A stretch of 64,000 nt of DNA, from the NCBI GenBank assembly GCA_006226375.1, contig SBHC01000073.1, positions 62,001 to 126,000 on the forward strand, read 5' to 3'. Of the stretch, positions 27,411-36,776 are shown piece by piece (within the stretch, counting starts at the first letter, position 1; every line of letters begins with the position of its first letter). Both the position numbers and the translations under genes were made by a program. Source of the stretch: Deltaproteobacteria bacterium (lineage in GTDB: Bacteria > Myxococcota_C > UBA6777). The notes under the pieces were generated by a model that saw nothing but the letters and a program-made list of their open reading frames with translations, was not told where the DNA came from and ran no database searches.

Positions 27411-28715
27411 ATGAGCGAGATTTGGTGGGATTTCAAACAAGTGATGGGGCGACTTCGTTTGCGCCTAGTGCGTAAGCGGGGAATGCACACCATCCAAGAA
27501 GCTCTGACCCAACCAGATTTCCAGGCTCAGGTCGAAGAGGCCTTCGCCAAAGCGAACGAAGCTCCCAGCCGAACCCGAGCCCTGGAAGACCTCTCAGACT
27601 GGTTTGTATCACAATCCACACAATCCAATGCACCCAGAGTCTTTCGCGAACTGTGGATCGAACTCAGGCCTCTTTTGGATGAAATGGCTCACTCACCAAG
27701 CCGGTCACAAAGCCGAGTCTCACGGTCTGCCATCTCACACTCCAGGGCGAGTCGTGCTGGCTTGCCAACCACAGCAACGGGGAGCGCATCTCAAACCATC
27801 CCCAAAGCCAGCTCGTCCGACTCCCATCGTAGACCCAGCATGCCCTCGGCCGCCGCCCCAGAGCGCAGGAGCACTCAATCGATTTCTTCGCTCCGTCAAG
27901 GGTCACAGCCTTCGGTGTCGTCCGCTCCTGCTGCCTCCCAAGTCAGCCCCAGCTCCAACAACGTCGATCGTCTCCGACGACTGCGAGCGAACCGCCCATC
28001 GGCTCCGTCCACATCGGCGTCACAGACGACATCGGCGTACAGGCCAAGCACCCCTTCGACTCCAAGGTCGAAGTCCATCAGTTCACTTGACAACCTTGCA
28101 CCCCATGAGACGGTAGAAACAACCAAATCCTTTGATGGAATGCGTGTCATCTCAAAGAGTTCACCGTCCAATGTCTGGCTTCCCTCAACGTCCACGATGA
28201 ATGAGGCAACCTCTGACTCCCTCGACGATCTTGCGTTCGAGACCTGGTGGGAAACCCAAAGCGTCATCGACAGCTTGAAGTTCCGACTGTCACGACGCAC
28301 GGATGCAACCCAACTCAACTTGCTGTTGGGTCATGATGAGTTTGTCCAAATTCTCTCGGAAGCCCTTGATGCAGGAGCAGTATCAAGGACGATTCACGAA
28401 GCTCAAGAAGCTGTGCTTTACCGCATGAAGAAGTTACAAGCACTTACACCTGAAAACAACTGGTTCAAAGCCTTTTGGCAAGTGCTTCGCCCCATTCTTC
28501 AACTCCGTCATCGATACTCAGCCTCGTTCGACTCTCTCCCTGCACCTATGGCAGAGCAGCTTGCTTCGGCCAGTCAGTCGTCCATCCCTGCCGCACCCAA
28601 AGAGAAAGAAGGGGGCGTCTACGATTGGGAGAACAACAACAAAGAGTGGGTCGGCTTCATCAACAAGGTGGTTGGGCAAATCGCTCACTTTGAAGAAGAT
28701 GGAGAGGCAAAGTAA
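27411..28715 (+). CDS. Unknown protein with a duplicated domain and Ser/Pro-rich linker
   Basis: The product is 434 residues from ATG 27411, where GGAG precedes with 9-base spacing; the frame is open back to 27165, but that part overlaps the hairpin region. Residues about 3-90 and 345-430 are two copies of the same helical domain: W-x(n)-V-x-x-L-(R/K)-x-R-L-x-(R/K)(R/K), an F-x-x-x-(L/V)-x-x-A central helix, and an F-(R/K)-x-(L/F)-W-x-x-L-RP(L/I)L ending (RELWIELRPLL versus KAFWQVLRPIL). Between them lies a long Ser/Pro/Thr/Arg-rich linker. No signal peptide or membrane helix. I do not recognise the family. Confidence 0.7.
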   Translation: MSEIWWDFKQVMGRLRLRLVRKRGMHTIQEALTQPDFQAQVEEAFAKANEAPSRTRALEDLSDWFVSQSTQSNAPRVFRELWIELRPLLDEMAHSPSRSQSRVSRSAISHSRASRAGLPTTATGSASQTIPKASSSDSHRRPSMPSAAAPERRSTQSISSLRQGSQPSVSSAPAASQVSPSSNNVDRLRRLRANRPSAPSTSASQTTSAYRPSTPSTPRSKSISSLDNLAPHETVETTKSFDGMRVISKSSPSNVWLPSTSTMNEATSDSLDDLAFETWWETQSVIDSLKFRLSRRTDATQLNLLLGHDEFVQILSEALDAGAVSRTIHEAQEAVLYRMKKLQALTPENNWFKAFWQVLRPILQLRHRYSASFDSLPAPMAEQLASASQSSIPAAPKEKEGGVYDWENNNKEWVGFINKVVGQIAHFEEDGEAK

Positions 28716-28780
28716 CGTCTCTCGCCTGTTGCAACTCCCTCACTCGCTCCCCCACCACATTCCAAGACATACGAAACAAG

Positions 28781-29146
28781 TTACGCAGCTTCATCCTCTA
28801 CCGAAGCATCCGAAATGGTGCGCTGCCCAACAACGCTGTTGCAGTGTTGGCACACCACATGAAAGACCGTAACATCCGCGTCTTCATAGCCCAAAACTTC
28901 CTTCACAGGCTGAGCCGTTTTGCAAGCAGGACAGTACACTTCGGAGACCCGAAGTTTCTCAAACGAAGGCTTTGGCTGCTCTTGTTGAAGCACAGGTCTC
29001 TGCGAAGGTTTCGGCTGTTCGGGCGATGGGAAGTCAGACATCGCTCGCCACTCTCGTCTTTCCCTATCCCTTTGCATAGGTTTGGATGGACGCAAGGTAG
29101 TTGTTCTTTGAGGATAGCTTCGAAATCTAGGTTCCAATCGGTACAT
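28781..29146 (-). CDS. Small zinc-ribbon protein of unknown function
   Basis: The product is 121 residues from ATG 29146, chosen for the GGAG 10 bases upstream; the frame continues upstream to 29212. The N-terminal half is Arg/Pro/Gln-rich and probably disordered. The C-terminal half has CPAC and, about 27 residues later, CQHC, giving a four-Cys zinc ribbon with a beta-strand pattern between (VTVFHVVCQHC), and ends in an acidic tail. Possibly nucleic-acid or protein binding. It is convergent with the duplicated-domain gene 65 bases away. Confidence 0.6.
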   Translation of the reverse strand: MYRLEPRFRSYPQRTTTLRPSKPMQRDRERREWRAMSDFPSPEQPKPSQRPVLQQEQPKPSFEKLRVSEVYCPACKTAQPVKEVLGYEDADVTVFHVVCQHCNSVVGQRTISDASVEDEAA

Positions 29147-29406
29147 GATGTTATCTCCGTAGGTGCGGTTTCGCTGACAGAGACAATCTAACCATGTCAA
29201 ACAGGATGGCAAATGAGAGGAGAGAATTCACCCAAAAGAACGGAAGGAACAACGCTTGGAAGGGTATCTGCGAGATACATCGAAGAGAGCGAGAGCCTGA
29301 ACGACAAGTACCACATGATAGCTTCGATCAACATTCAATACAAAAGGCATACAAGAAGAAACCAAGCGATGCTATTCCTAGCAAAAGAAACAGAAACGAG
29401 CTTCGT

Positions 29407-30327
29407 TTAGGAACCCATCAAAAGCCGCAGAAGCTCAACAACCACCAAGGCTCCAAGCAACACCAGCGTGAGCTTTTGGACAGTGTTCGCCTGCAAGGAG
29501 CTGGGAGGACGCCAATCCAATTCGTCATCCATCACCAGGGCAGGTTCCTCGATTTGAGGTGTCGCTTCTTTGACAGCCGCCATGGATTTCGCGGCGGAAG
29601 TGGACGGCTTGGGTGAAGCGGGAGCGGCAACGATATTGGGAGAGGTAGGAATCTCTTCCACACCCTTTAGTGCAACAATGGTGCTCGACGTTCCAGACTG
29701 CGCCCAAGCACGGAGATGCTCGGTTGTCTTCTCCTTGCTCGCCACTTCGGGGATAACAACGGGACGCTGTGTACTGCGAAGGACCAACGTGCCTCCAGGA
29801 TGAATATCGTCATTTGCAGGAGAATCCAACCACTCCGGTTGTGGAGCAACCACAGCGCGATGACGGTTGTGAGGAGGCAGGTGGGAAGGTTCTTCCACAC
29901 GGAGAACGGAAGGCCTTGTTGGATCAACAAACTCGTTGTCCACAAACGACACTTCATGTTCCTCGGTCTTGGCGACAGCGACAAGAACATCGTCGATAAT
30001 CGCCATAGCATCGGGGCGACGGGAGATATCACGGGATTCAATGATTTGTGAGATAGAAACATCCTCAGCAGGAGGAATGTAGGCCACTCCATCGACAATT
30101 TGGGGATGGAACACCCCGGTCTGGTTTAAGGGCTGAGGCTCGCCCACGTTGGGATGAAAGACTCCAGTGTGTCTTCGAATTTGGCCAGTGGTGCAGTCGT
30201 CTTCCAACAACAGGTCAAGCTCCCCGGAATCGTCGACATGACGATCTTCCACGAGGAAGGAGTCAATGGTCGCTTTGTCATCGTGTTTTTTCAATCGATA
30301 CGCCATAACTTTGTATCCAGTCCTCAT
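29407..30327 (-). CDS. Tail-anchored unknown protein
   Basis: The product is 306 residues from ATG 30327 (AGGTGGA upstream); ATG 30306 (MAYRLKK) and ATG 30366 are alternatives. The body is acidic, Pro/Ser/Thr-rich and mostly low-complexity, with a short internal repeat TGVFHP (twice, about 15 residues apart). The last 22 residues form one strongly hydrophobic helix followed by MGS, so the protein is probably anchored by its tail in the inner membrane with the body in the cytoplasm. No known domain. The first residues, YRLKKHDDKATIDSFLVED, recall the zinc-ribbon neighbour's MYRLEPR only superficially. Confidence 0.65.
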   Translation of the reverse strand: MRTGYKVMAYRLKKHDDKATIDSFLVEDRHVDDSGELDLLLEDDCTTGQIRRHTGVFHPNVGEPQPLNQTGVFHPQIVDGVAYIPPAEDVSISQIIESRDISRRPDAMAIIDDVLVAVAKTEEHEVSFVDNEFVDPTRPSVLRVEEPSHLPPHNRHRAVVAPQPEWLDSPANDDIHPGGTLVLRSTQRPVVIPEVASKEKTTEHLRAWAQSGTSSTIVALKGVEEIPTSPNIVAAPASPKPSTSAAKSMAAVKEATPQIEEPALVMDDELDWRPPSSLQANTVQKLTLVLLGALVVVELLRLLMGS

Positions 30328-30672
30328 GAGAAGTATCCACCTGGGCTTGGTGAGGTTAGCAATCACAAGCCATCCATGCCCTCAAGGGATAAGAACCAAC
30401 CTTGTTCTTCCAGGAAAGGGCTTGCCGAGCGGTTGCCAGCAAATCGTATACCAGCCTCTCTCCAGAACTCGGTAGGCCTTGCACAATGGGAAGCCGAAGA
30501 GGATAACTGCAGAGCATAGCTGACCGGCAGACATAGCGTTTGGAGTAGAGTACCTCCACCTTGCAGCCGAGAAAAGAGCAACACTACCCCACACCTTCCA
30601 CAAATAAATTCTGAATGTTATGGGTTGTATCGAGTGGTACAAAGAGAGTTGTTTCCCACAGGATGAAATCGA
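30328..30672. other. Intergenic region between divergent genes
   Basis: It should hold the divergent promoters of the tail-anchored protein and the sirtuin. I see no open frame with a ribosome site, no strong hairpin and no repeat. AT-rich patch near 30599-30625. CAGGATG just before ATG 30673 is a weak ribosome site. Confidence 0.4.
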
Positions 30673-31509
30673 ATGGATCACACGAAGGTCGTGGATGAGT
30701 TGGTCTCCCGGATCGCCGGTCGCAGGATTGTAGCCCTCACAGGAGCAGGCATGAGCACCGCATCAGGGATCCCGGATTACAGGGGTCCCGAGTCCAGCAA
30801 GAGAAAGCGAAACCCCATCCAATACAAAGAGTTTGTCAACAGCGAAGAAGCCCGCTCCAGGTATTGGGCGAGAAGCTCCATTGGCTGGCCCAGGTTCACG
30901 CAAGCACGAGCCAATCCAGGTCACGAAGCGCTCGCAACGTTGGAGCAGGTAGGCTACCTACAAGGCATCATCACTCAAAATGTAGACCGACTCCACCAAC
31001 AAGCCGGAAGCCAACGCGTGGTCGAACTTCACGGCGCGTTGGAAGAAGTGCGTTGCCTCTCCTGTGGAACCTTGGAAGCTCGCAGTCAACTACAAGAGCG
31101 GTTGCTCCAACTAAATCCAGGGTGGGAAGCCTCTCCTGAATCGTATGCCCCAGATGGCGACGCAGAAATCGCTCCATCCCAAACCCGGAACTTCCAAGTT
31201 CCACCCTGCCAAGAGTGTGGTGGAGTTTTAAAGCCCAACGTTGTCTTCTTTGGGGAAAATGTAGCCCGCTCGATCGTGGATCAGGCTTGGACATTGGTGG
31301 ATGAGGCTGAAGTCTTGCTCGTGCTAGGCTCCTCGCTAACTGTTTTCTCGGGGTATCGCTTCGTACGGGAAGCTGAACAACGGGGAATTCCCGTCATCAT
31401 CATCAACAAAGGCGAGACTCGTGGAGACCCCCACGCCAACCTCAAGATTCACGCCGATGTCAATGAATTGCTTCCACAATTGGTACAAAGCCTGTTGCCT
31501 TTTGTGTAG
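30673..31509 (+). CDS. NAD-dependent protein deacetylase (sirtuin)
   Basis: The product is 278 residues. It removes acyl groups from lysines using NAD. Motifs: GAGMSTASGIPDYRG (NAD-binding), TQNVDRLHQQAG (catalytic Asn/Asp), VVELHGALEEVRC with the catalytic His, zinc Cys pairs RCLSCG and PPCQECGG, then KPNVVFFGE and LVLGSSLTVFSGY. About 40 residues separate the two Cys pairs, longer than in E. coli CobB. It stands alone and is followed by a hairpin. Targets are unknown. Confidence 0.93.
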   Translation: MDHTKVVDELVSRIAGRRIVALTGAGMSTASGIPDYRGPESSKRKRNPIQYKEFVNSEEARSRYWARSSIGWPRFTQARANPGHEALATLEQVGYLQGIITQNVDRLHQQAGSQRVVELHGALEEVRCLSCGTLEARSQLQERLLQLNPGWEASPESYAPDGDAEIAPSQTRNFQVPPCQECGGVLKPNVVFFGENVARSIVDQAWTLVDEAEVLLVLGSSLTVFSGYRFVREAEQRGIPVIIINKGETRGDPHANLKIHADVNELLPQLVQSLLPFV

Positions 31510-31517
31510 CCAAACGT

Positions 31518-31543
31518 TGTGGAACAGGAAGACTGTTTCCACA
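31518..31543 (+). terminator. Hairpin after the sirtuin gene
   Basis: TGTGGAACAG and CTGTTTCCACA pair over 10 bases with one bulged T around a 5-base loop, starting 9 bases after the stop. The following sequence (GGGGCAACAATTATTTT) has only a delayed T tract, so termination efficiency is uncertain. Confidence 0.5.
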
Positions 31544-31717
31544 GGGGCAACAATTATTTTCCAGAGAATGGGTCGATGTTTTGGAATAGATTGTGTAAAC
31601 CCAAAGTTGTCCAATGCAGAAAGTTGAGCAATGCACGCAACTCTGCACAACCCAAAATGAGCAGCCTAGGCGTGCACAAACCCTGCTATATGTTTCTCAC
31701 AATGAAGGAGAGTTCCC

Positions 31718-32302
31718 ATGAAAAAGTTCGCAGTATCCGTGATGGCACTTGCAGCAATGGCCCTCTTGGCAGTTCCCAGCTCCGCGATGGCAGCCCCCAC
31801 CAAGTTCAACGTTGACGGCGGCCACTCTTCGGTCTTCTTCAAGGTCAAGCACTTTGGTGTCGGCCACTTCTTCGGACGCTTCAACAAGATGAAGGGTCAG
31901 GTTCATTGGGGCAAGAACAAGAAAGCTGTCTCCATCAAAGTTGCAGCAGCCAGCATTGATACCAACAACGCCCGACGTGACAAGCACCTTCGCAGCCCCG
32001 ACTTCTTCAACGCCAAGCGTTTCCGTTTTATCAGCTTCAAGGGCAACCAAGTGAAGAAGCTCGGCGCTGGTAAATTTGCTGTAACAGGCAACCTTCGCCT
32101 CAACGGCGTAACCAAGAAGCGCACCATCAACTTCATGGTCACCGGCCTGAAGAAAGATCCCTACGGAAACCTCCGTATGGGTGCTGTCGCGACCTTCAAA
32201 GTCAAGCGCTCCAACTTTGGCATGACCTATGGTTTGAAGAACAAAGCGATTGGCAACATCGTGACCATCACGGTCTCGATCGAAGCAGTCAAAGCCAAGT
32301 AA
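31718..32302 (+). CDS. YceI-family periplasmic lipid/isoprenoid-binding protein
   Basis: The product is 194 residues. AAGGAG lies 9 bases before the ATG. The signal peptide ends SSAMAA. The mature part is a lipocalin-like barrel of the YceI family: FNVDGGHSSVFFKVKHFGVGHFFGRF, then IDTNNARRDKHLRSPDFFNAKRFRFISF, LRLNGVTKKRTINFMV and the final FGMTYGLKN...IVTITVSIEA strand. The family binds polyprenyl chains in the periplasm. It is closely followed by a strong terminator, so it is a single-gene unit. Confidence 0.93.
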   Translation: MKKFAVSVMALAAMALLAVPSSAMAAPTKFNVDGGHSSVFFKVKHFGVGHFFGRFNKMKGQVHWGKNKKAVSIKVAAASIDTNNARRDKHLRSPDFFNAKRFRFISFKGNQVKKLGAGKFAVTGNLRLNGVTKKRTINFMVTGLKKDPYGNLRMGAVATFKVKRSNFGMTYGLKNKAIGNIVTITVSIEAVKAK

Positions 32303-32424
32303 GGGACGAACAAAGAGCGCCAACAGTAACAGGTTGAACGCTCTTCAACGTCAGAACTCTTCGCCGGTGCGGTAACGCAAACAAAGTATCGACAAACAAC
32401 AGCATCATCGGCGGTTGAGATAGG

Positions 32425-32464
32425 AGTCAGGCTCGAAGTTTCCTTCGACACCTGACTTTTTTTT
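32425..32464 (+). terminator. Rho-independent terminator after yceI
   Basis: AGTCAGG-ct-CGAAG-tttc-CTTCG-aca-CCTGACT followed by a run of eight T. A 12-bp stem with a small internal loop; textbook intrinsic terminator, 122 bases after the yceI stop. Confidence 0.9.
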
Positions 32465-32505
32465 GTCCAACGATTCAGAAGTTTGGAAAAAGATAGGAGG
32501 GAGTG

Positions 32506-33507
32506 ATGAATCTTGTAACACATAGTTTGGTGATGGGTGTGATTCTTCCAATCACAGCTGGAGTGATAGCTCTTGGTATCCCTTTGGCGCTTCGATGGAA
32601 AGAAGGTGGTGAAGCAGCAGCCCAAGAGAGCGAAAACGACAAGCTTGAATGGCTTGGTGGTTTGGGGCTGGCCCTTGGATACGCTGTCGGATACGTCGGA
32701 CTTTTGGGGTTCCCGAAATGGGGAGACACATCTTCGCAAGTCTGGATGTTTTGGCTGCTTCCCTTTGTCCTCCTGCTCGGTGTGTTTGACACCGCGCTGA
32801 AGCTTCCACGACCCTTGGTTTGGGCAGGGCGGGCGGCGCTGTTTCTCGTCATGTACTACATGATGTTCCGTACCCAGGTGGAAGAAGAGATTTGGACCAA
32901 GAGTCAACTCTTCCAATACGTCGGCATCATGGCTGCGTTGGCCTTAATCGTGTGGGCTCTTTGGGAGAACACATCGGATCAAGTCTCCGAAGCAACGCTT
33001 GGATGGGTTGTGATGGTGGTGTCCCTGCTGACAAGCTTTGTGATTGTACTTTCAGGCTCGGCCAAGTTTGGTCAGATGATGGGAGTGATGATCTCGGTGC
33101 TTGGAGTGTGGTGGGTGCTTTCGTGGTTTGCAGCCTTCCGAAAGATCCGAGCACGATTTGTCCGAGGCATCCTGCCCGTCTTTGTAATGATCTACATGGG
33201 GTACTGCCTCAACGGATTCTTCTACACCGACATGACCAAGTTAACTGCGGCGATGTTGCTGTTGGTTCCAGTGTTGCTCTGGCTCGGTAGCAAACTTCAC
33301 ACCCCATCGAAATCGTGGCAGAAGGTCCTGTACTATACAGCATTGGCCGCTGCTCCGGTGTTGGTTGCACTCGGGGTGTTGGGCTACAAAGAGCTTAACA
33401 AACCGAAGAAGCCCAAGGATATGTATGGATCGTTGGTGAAAGTAGAGAGAGCGGCCCCTTCGTTCAAAGCAGCAGATGTAAAGGGTTGTGTGGAAAAGCA
33501 ATCGTAG
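32506..33507 (+). CDS. Polytopic membrane protein of unknown function
   Basis: The product is 333 residues from ATG 32506, 5 bases after GGAGG; a GTG directly before it is in frame but less likely. About nine to ten hydrophobic helices cover residues 5-305, separated by short loops, with conserved-looking Trp-rich stretches (WMFWLLPFVLLLGVFD, WVLSWFAAFRKI). The C-terminal tail of about 35 residues is charged and ends in a Cys-containing segment. No transporter or enzyme motif that I recognise. It is convergent with the lipoprotein gene 14 bases away. Confidence 0.75.
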   Translation: MNLVTHSLVMGVILPITAGVIALGIPLALRWKEGGEAAAQESENDKLEWLGGLGLALGYAVGYVGLLGFPKWGDTSSQVWMFWLLPFVLLLGVFDTALKLPRPLVWAGRAALFLVMYYMMFRTQVEEEIWTKSQLFQYVGIMAALALIVWALWENTSDQVSEATLGWVVMVVSLLTSFVIVLSGSAKFGQMMGVMISVLGVWWVLSWFAAFRKIRARFVRGILPVFVMIYMGYCLNGFFYTDMTKLTAAMLLLVPVLLWLGSKLHTPSKSWQKVLYYTALAAAPVLVALGVLGYKELNKPKKPKDMYGSLVKVERAAPSFKAADVKGCVEKQS

Positions 33508-33521
33508 GAGAAGCGTGAGGT

Positions 33522-35087
33522 TTACTGGGTTTGGAAGACGGTGAAGGTGGTGTACGCCGTGCCGGAAGCATTCTTCGCGGTCAAGGAGATCTTGTACCAG
33601 GTTTGTGCTTGCAAGCTCGTGCTCAAGGTGTAAGAACCGCTCTTCTTGTCGCTGTTGATCGAGGCAGAGCCTGTCGCTGAAACCGTAGTCAGTTGCGCGC
33701 CTGAAGCCGTATCGCAAGGCTTGTCATTGCTACCTGAGTTCTTGCATGTTTCCAACTTGATGGAGACATCACCAGCCTTGACCTCCTCAGTGGTGTAAAA
33801 ATCAAACTTAGCAGCCGCTGTCGCCAAACCTGTTTGGAGATACAGCGGAGTCGTCAGCAGCACCGAGAAATCGACGGGGTTTTTGATGCTCTTCATTTGG
33901 CCCACCATGAACATCACGGAACGACCCTTCGCATCTTTGTAACAAGCACCCACAAGCAACAGGCAAGGGTCAATGCCCAAGGACGCTGACAACCCTGCGG
34001 TGTCCACAATGCCTGAGAATCGGACATCTTCAAAGCTATCACCTGCGGTGTTGAACAGACCCGAAAGACGGAACTGCTCCAGTTCCAATTTGAAGCCACC
34101 CACGGTCAAGCGGAAGGTTGTAGGGCCAGCTTCAAACAGTCGACCGGTGAAGGTACCCTTCATAGAAATGGCAACTGGCTCTTTGGTGTTGTCAAAGACG
34201 TCTTTGCCGTTGTGGGGATTGCCGGAAGGCGTACGACCCACACCACCGACCATCGTGATGCTTCCAGACGTACCGGTGTCACGGGAGTGAAGGTGCATCA
34301 GGACAGGGAGAATCTGGTTGGGGTTGATGGTTCCAATCAAGGCGTTCACACCGTTGGGGGTGATGACCTTGCTCAACTGCAGATCTACGGTAAGGCCGGG
34401 GTCAGCGGTCTTGCCAGTAGCGTAGGTGTCTTTGGTTTTGTACTCAGCTTTTGCGGTGGTGGGTGTACCCGAGGTGTCGTCGTAAAGGGTAACTTCCAAC
34501 ACATAATCTGTGCTGGGACTCAGGTATTCATCGATACAAACTTTGGCAGCCGTGCCGCTTGCAAAGATGATGGTTTGGGTCAGAGCAACGGTCGAACCCT
34601 TCACGGAGAGCTTAGCATCCCACTTCACTTTGTCCACAGGAGAAGCGGTGGTGATGTCAATGCAGAAGTCTTTCACATCAATGGTTGAGCCGCTGGCCGG
34701 ATTAAAGGAGATCTTTTGTCCAGTAGCCTGCTCGGTGGGAGCTTGCTCGGTTCCGGTTTGGTCCGCTTGCATTTCAGGAGTGGTGCCACCGTCGGCTTGC
34801 TCGTTGGCAACAGGCTCATCGCCGGGTTCTGCTCCTGTAGTGGGCTCTGTACCGCCTGTGCTTTCCGTACCACCTGTGGATTCGGTTCCGCCTGTGGATT
34901 CGGTGCCACCGGTGGATTCGGTGCCACCGGTGGATTCTTTGTTATCAACAGCTTCTTTTTGACCTTCTTGATCCACAGTCGATTCTTGGGAGCCTTCACC
35001 GGCTGTGTCACCTGGACCACAAGCTGTGTAGACCTGAAAGACAGTCAAAGATAAAACGGCAATACCAACCCAAAACAAACGTTTCAT
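33522..35087 (-). CDS. Lipoprotein with Gly/Thr-rich hexapeptide repeat linker
   Basis: The product is 521 residues from ATG 35087, chosen because the signal peptide begins there and GGAAGGG lies upstream; the frame opens further at 35129. The signal peptide ends YTAC (lipid Cys23). Residues 51-80 are five perfect ESTGGT repeats in an acidic, disordered spacer reaching to about 125. The rest appears beta-rich: a Big-like segment at about 130-215 (FNPASGSTID, SPSTDYVLEVTLYD), a large unknown middle domain, and another Ig-like stretch at the C-terminus. No known catalytic motif. Likely an outer-membrane surface lipoprotein. Confidence 0.8.
   Translation of the reverse strand: MKRLFWVGIAVLSLTVFQVYTACGPGDTAGEGSQESTVDQEGQKEAVDNKESTGGTESTGGTESTGGTESTGGTESTGGTEPTTGAEPGDEPVANEQADGGTTPEMQADQTGTEQAPTEQATGQKISFNPASGSTIDVKDFCIDITTASPVDKVKWDAKLSVKGSTVALTQTIIFASGTAAKVCIDEYLSPSTDYVLEVTLYDDTSGTPTTAKAEYKTKDTYATGKTADPGLTVDLQLSKVITPNGVNALIGTINPNQILPVLMHLHSRDTGTSGSITMVGGVGRTPSGNPHNGKDVFDNTKEPVAISMKGTFTGRLFEAGPTTFRLTVGGFKLELEQFRLSGLFNTAGDSFEDVRFSGIVDTAGLSASLGIDPCLLLVGACYKDAKGRSVMFMVGQMKSIKNPVDFSVLLTTPLYLQTGLATAAAKFDFYTTEEVKAGDVSIKLETCKNSGSNDKPCDTASGAQLTTVSATGSASINSDKKSGSYTLSTSLQAQTWYKISLTAKNASGTAYTTFTVFQTQ
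34848..34937 (-). repeat. Five tandem 18-bp repeats coding ESTGGT
   Basis: In-frame minisatellite in the spacer of the preceding lipoprotein. Units differ at a few third positions, and a degenerate sixth unit (EPTTGA) follows. Length could vary between strains without breaking the frame. Confidence 0.85.
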
Positions 35088-35272
35088 AAGCAATACACCC
35101 TTCCTTTTTCGGGCAACAAACAAGCCCAATCGTTCCTCATTTCGTACCTTTCACTTGCATCAAACCAACAAGCGAAGCGTAGGAGACCATACCATACTTC
35201 TGTAGTATTAGGAAGTTGGTACAGTTTTGCAAGCCCAGCAAAGAGAGTAGGTTAAGGGTGGGGTTCCGCCTT

Positions 35273-36130
35273 CTACCATGACGCCCCAGTGAGCGTTACG
35301 CTCATGTCCCAGAGCCTCTTTGCGAGCTCGTCATCTTTCGCAACCTCAGACGGTTCTGCCATCTTGGAGCGAGCAAAATACTTTCCAGTCACTCCCTCAA
35401 CAGCAGGAGAAGAAGCGAGAAACACCGATGTTTTTGCACCTGTGGTTGGCGTGGACATAAAGGGCCGCAACAACATCAACATGTAGCCAAAGAAGCCATG
35501 GATGTCACCGTCCACGCCAAATCGTGTCCGAACGACGCCGGGATGAAGCGAGTTCACCGTGATGTTGGAGGGATCCACTCGTTTTGCAAGTTCGCGGGTA
35601 AACAGAACGTTGGCGAGCTTGCTCTGGCAGTACGCGCCAAAGGCGGAGTAGCCTTTCGCAAAGTTTAACTCATCCATGGTTTTGCCAATGCTTCGTGCCC
35701 CCTTGTGAGCATCCGAAGAGACGTTGATCACACGAGCGGAGGGCGCCCTCTGCAGACACTCCAGCAGCAGTGATGTTAGCAAAAACGGCGCCAGATGATT
35801 CACCTGCAAGGTGGCTTCGTTGCCATCCACCGTTTCTTTCCGATCACTGAGAATCAGCCCTGCGTTGTTGATCAGCACATCCAACGTCTTGTGCTTCGAG
35901 ACAAATGTGGAAGCTAGCTGTTGAACTTGCTCCAAGACCAAGAAGTCGCTCAGCATCAGCTCCACCTTGGAGTTGCCAGACTTTTGTTGGATCTCTCTCT
36001 GCGCGGCCAGCCCTTTTTCCTGATTGCGAGCGGTGATAACAACCGTCGCCCCCATCTTCGCGAGACCAAGCGCAGTGGCCTTACCAATACCGGCATTGGC
36101 CCCAGTCACTAGAACAACCTTACCTTCCAT
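35273..36130 (-). CDS. Short-chain dehydrogenase/reductase, retinol-dehydrogenase type
   Basis: The product is 285 residues from ATG 36130; a TTG at 36145 is in frame and gives five more. Motifs of classical SDRs: TGANAGIGKAT (cofactor binding), DVLINNAG, INVSSDAH with the catalytic Ser, and YCQSK with Tyr and Lys. The HPGVVRT motif and the length resemble the eukaryote-like RDH/WWOX-type SDR group that acts on retinoid, steroid or lipid alcohols with NADP. The substrate cannot be told from sequence. Single gene. Confidence 0.9.
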   Translation of the reverse strand: MEGKVVLVTGANAGIGKATALGLAKMGATVVITARNQEKGLAAQREIQQKSGNSKVELMLSDFLVLEQVQQLASTFVSKHKTLDVLINNAGLILSDRKETVDGNEATLQVNHLAPFLLTSLLLECLQRAPSARVINVSSDAHKGARSIGKTMDELNFAKGYSAFGAYCQSKLANVLFTRELAKRVDPSNITVNSLHPGVVRTRFGVDGDIHGFFGYMLMLLRPFMSTPTTGAKTSVFLASSPAVEGVTGKYFARSKMAEPSEVAKDDELAKRLWDMSVTLTGASW

Positions 36131-36299
36131 CCCAACGAACCTCAATCATAGCGTACCTCTCACGATGCCTTCCTGGATATCATTCGGCTCCCTGCTCAAA
36201 AAGGTACAACTAGAACCCACGCGTCGCCAAGAAAAATGTCGAGAGAACGAAAGGGGGAAAAGACACAAGGTTGGATGATGGAAAGATTGAGGGGTTGGT

Positions 36300-36728
36300 T
36301 TAGGGATTGGACACGCAGGTTAAACCATCCCAACAATGCTGTTGCCCACATTCGCAACCAAAAGGTTCATCATCGGTGCAAGCCTTGGAGGCTCCTGGAT
36401 CTTTGAGGACGTCACATCGGTCCATGCAGCCGTTCTGAAAGGTCGTCCACTCGCCACCCTGGTGTTCGCAGTAGAGGGAACGATACTTCCCAACGCAACG
36501 ATTCACGTTGTGAACATTCTGGGTCTCCGTTTCGCATTGGGTTTGAATTTTGGCGTTGAGTTCATCCCAAGAAGATGGGTTTTGGAGAGACTCTGGCAAT
36601 GGGTCCAAGCCTGTCGGCGGGGCCTTTCGAGTGGTCGGGGAAGAATTTGTGTTGGTGTTACTTTCCGGATTGCTACAACCGAGCATTCCCCCAACCAACA
36701 AGACCACAACCAAGGACAAGCGAAGCAT
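36300..36728 (-). CDS. Small cysteine-containing lipoprotein of unknown function
   Basis: The product is 142 residues from ATG 36728, which begins a clean signal peptide ending GGMLGC (lipid Cys18) and has GGGGAT upstream. After an Asn/Thr/Ser-rich spacer the mature part contains ten Cys, including a C-terminal cluster CECGQQHCWDGLTC, so it is probably disulphide-rich. No domain recognised. It lies 48 bases downstream of the MtfA-type gene on the same strand and may share its transcript. Confidence 0.75.
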   Translation of the reverse strand: MLRLSLVVVLLVGGMLGCSNPESNTNTNSSPTTRKAPPTGLDPLPESLQNPSSWDELNAKIQTQCETETQNVHNVNRCVGKYRSLYCEHQGGEWTTFQNGCMDRCDVLKDPGASKACTDDEPFGCECGQQHCWDGLTCVSNP

Positions 36729-36776
36729 CACGATCCCCGTAAACAAACCGTAAAGGCCAGGGACGCAAACAGCCCT

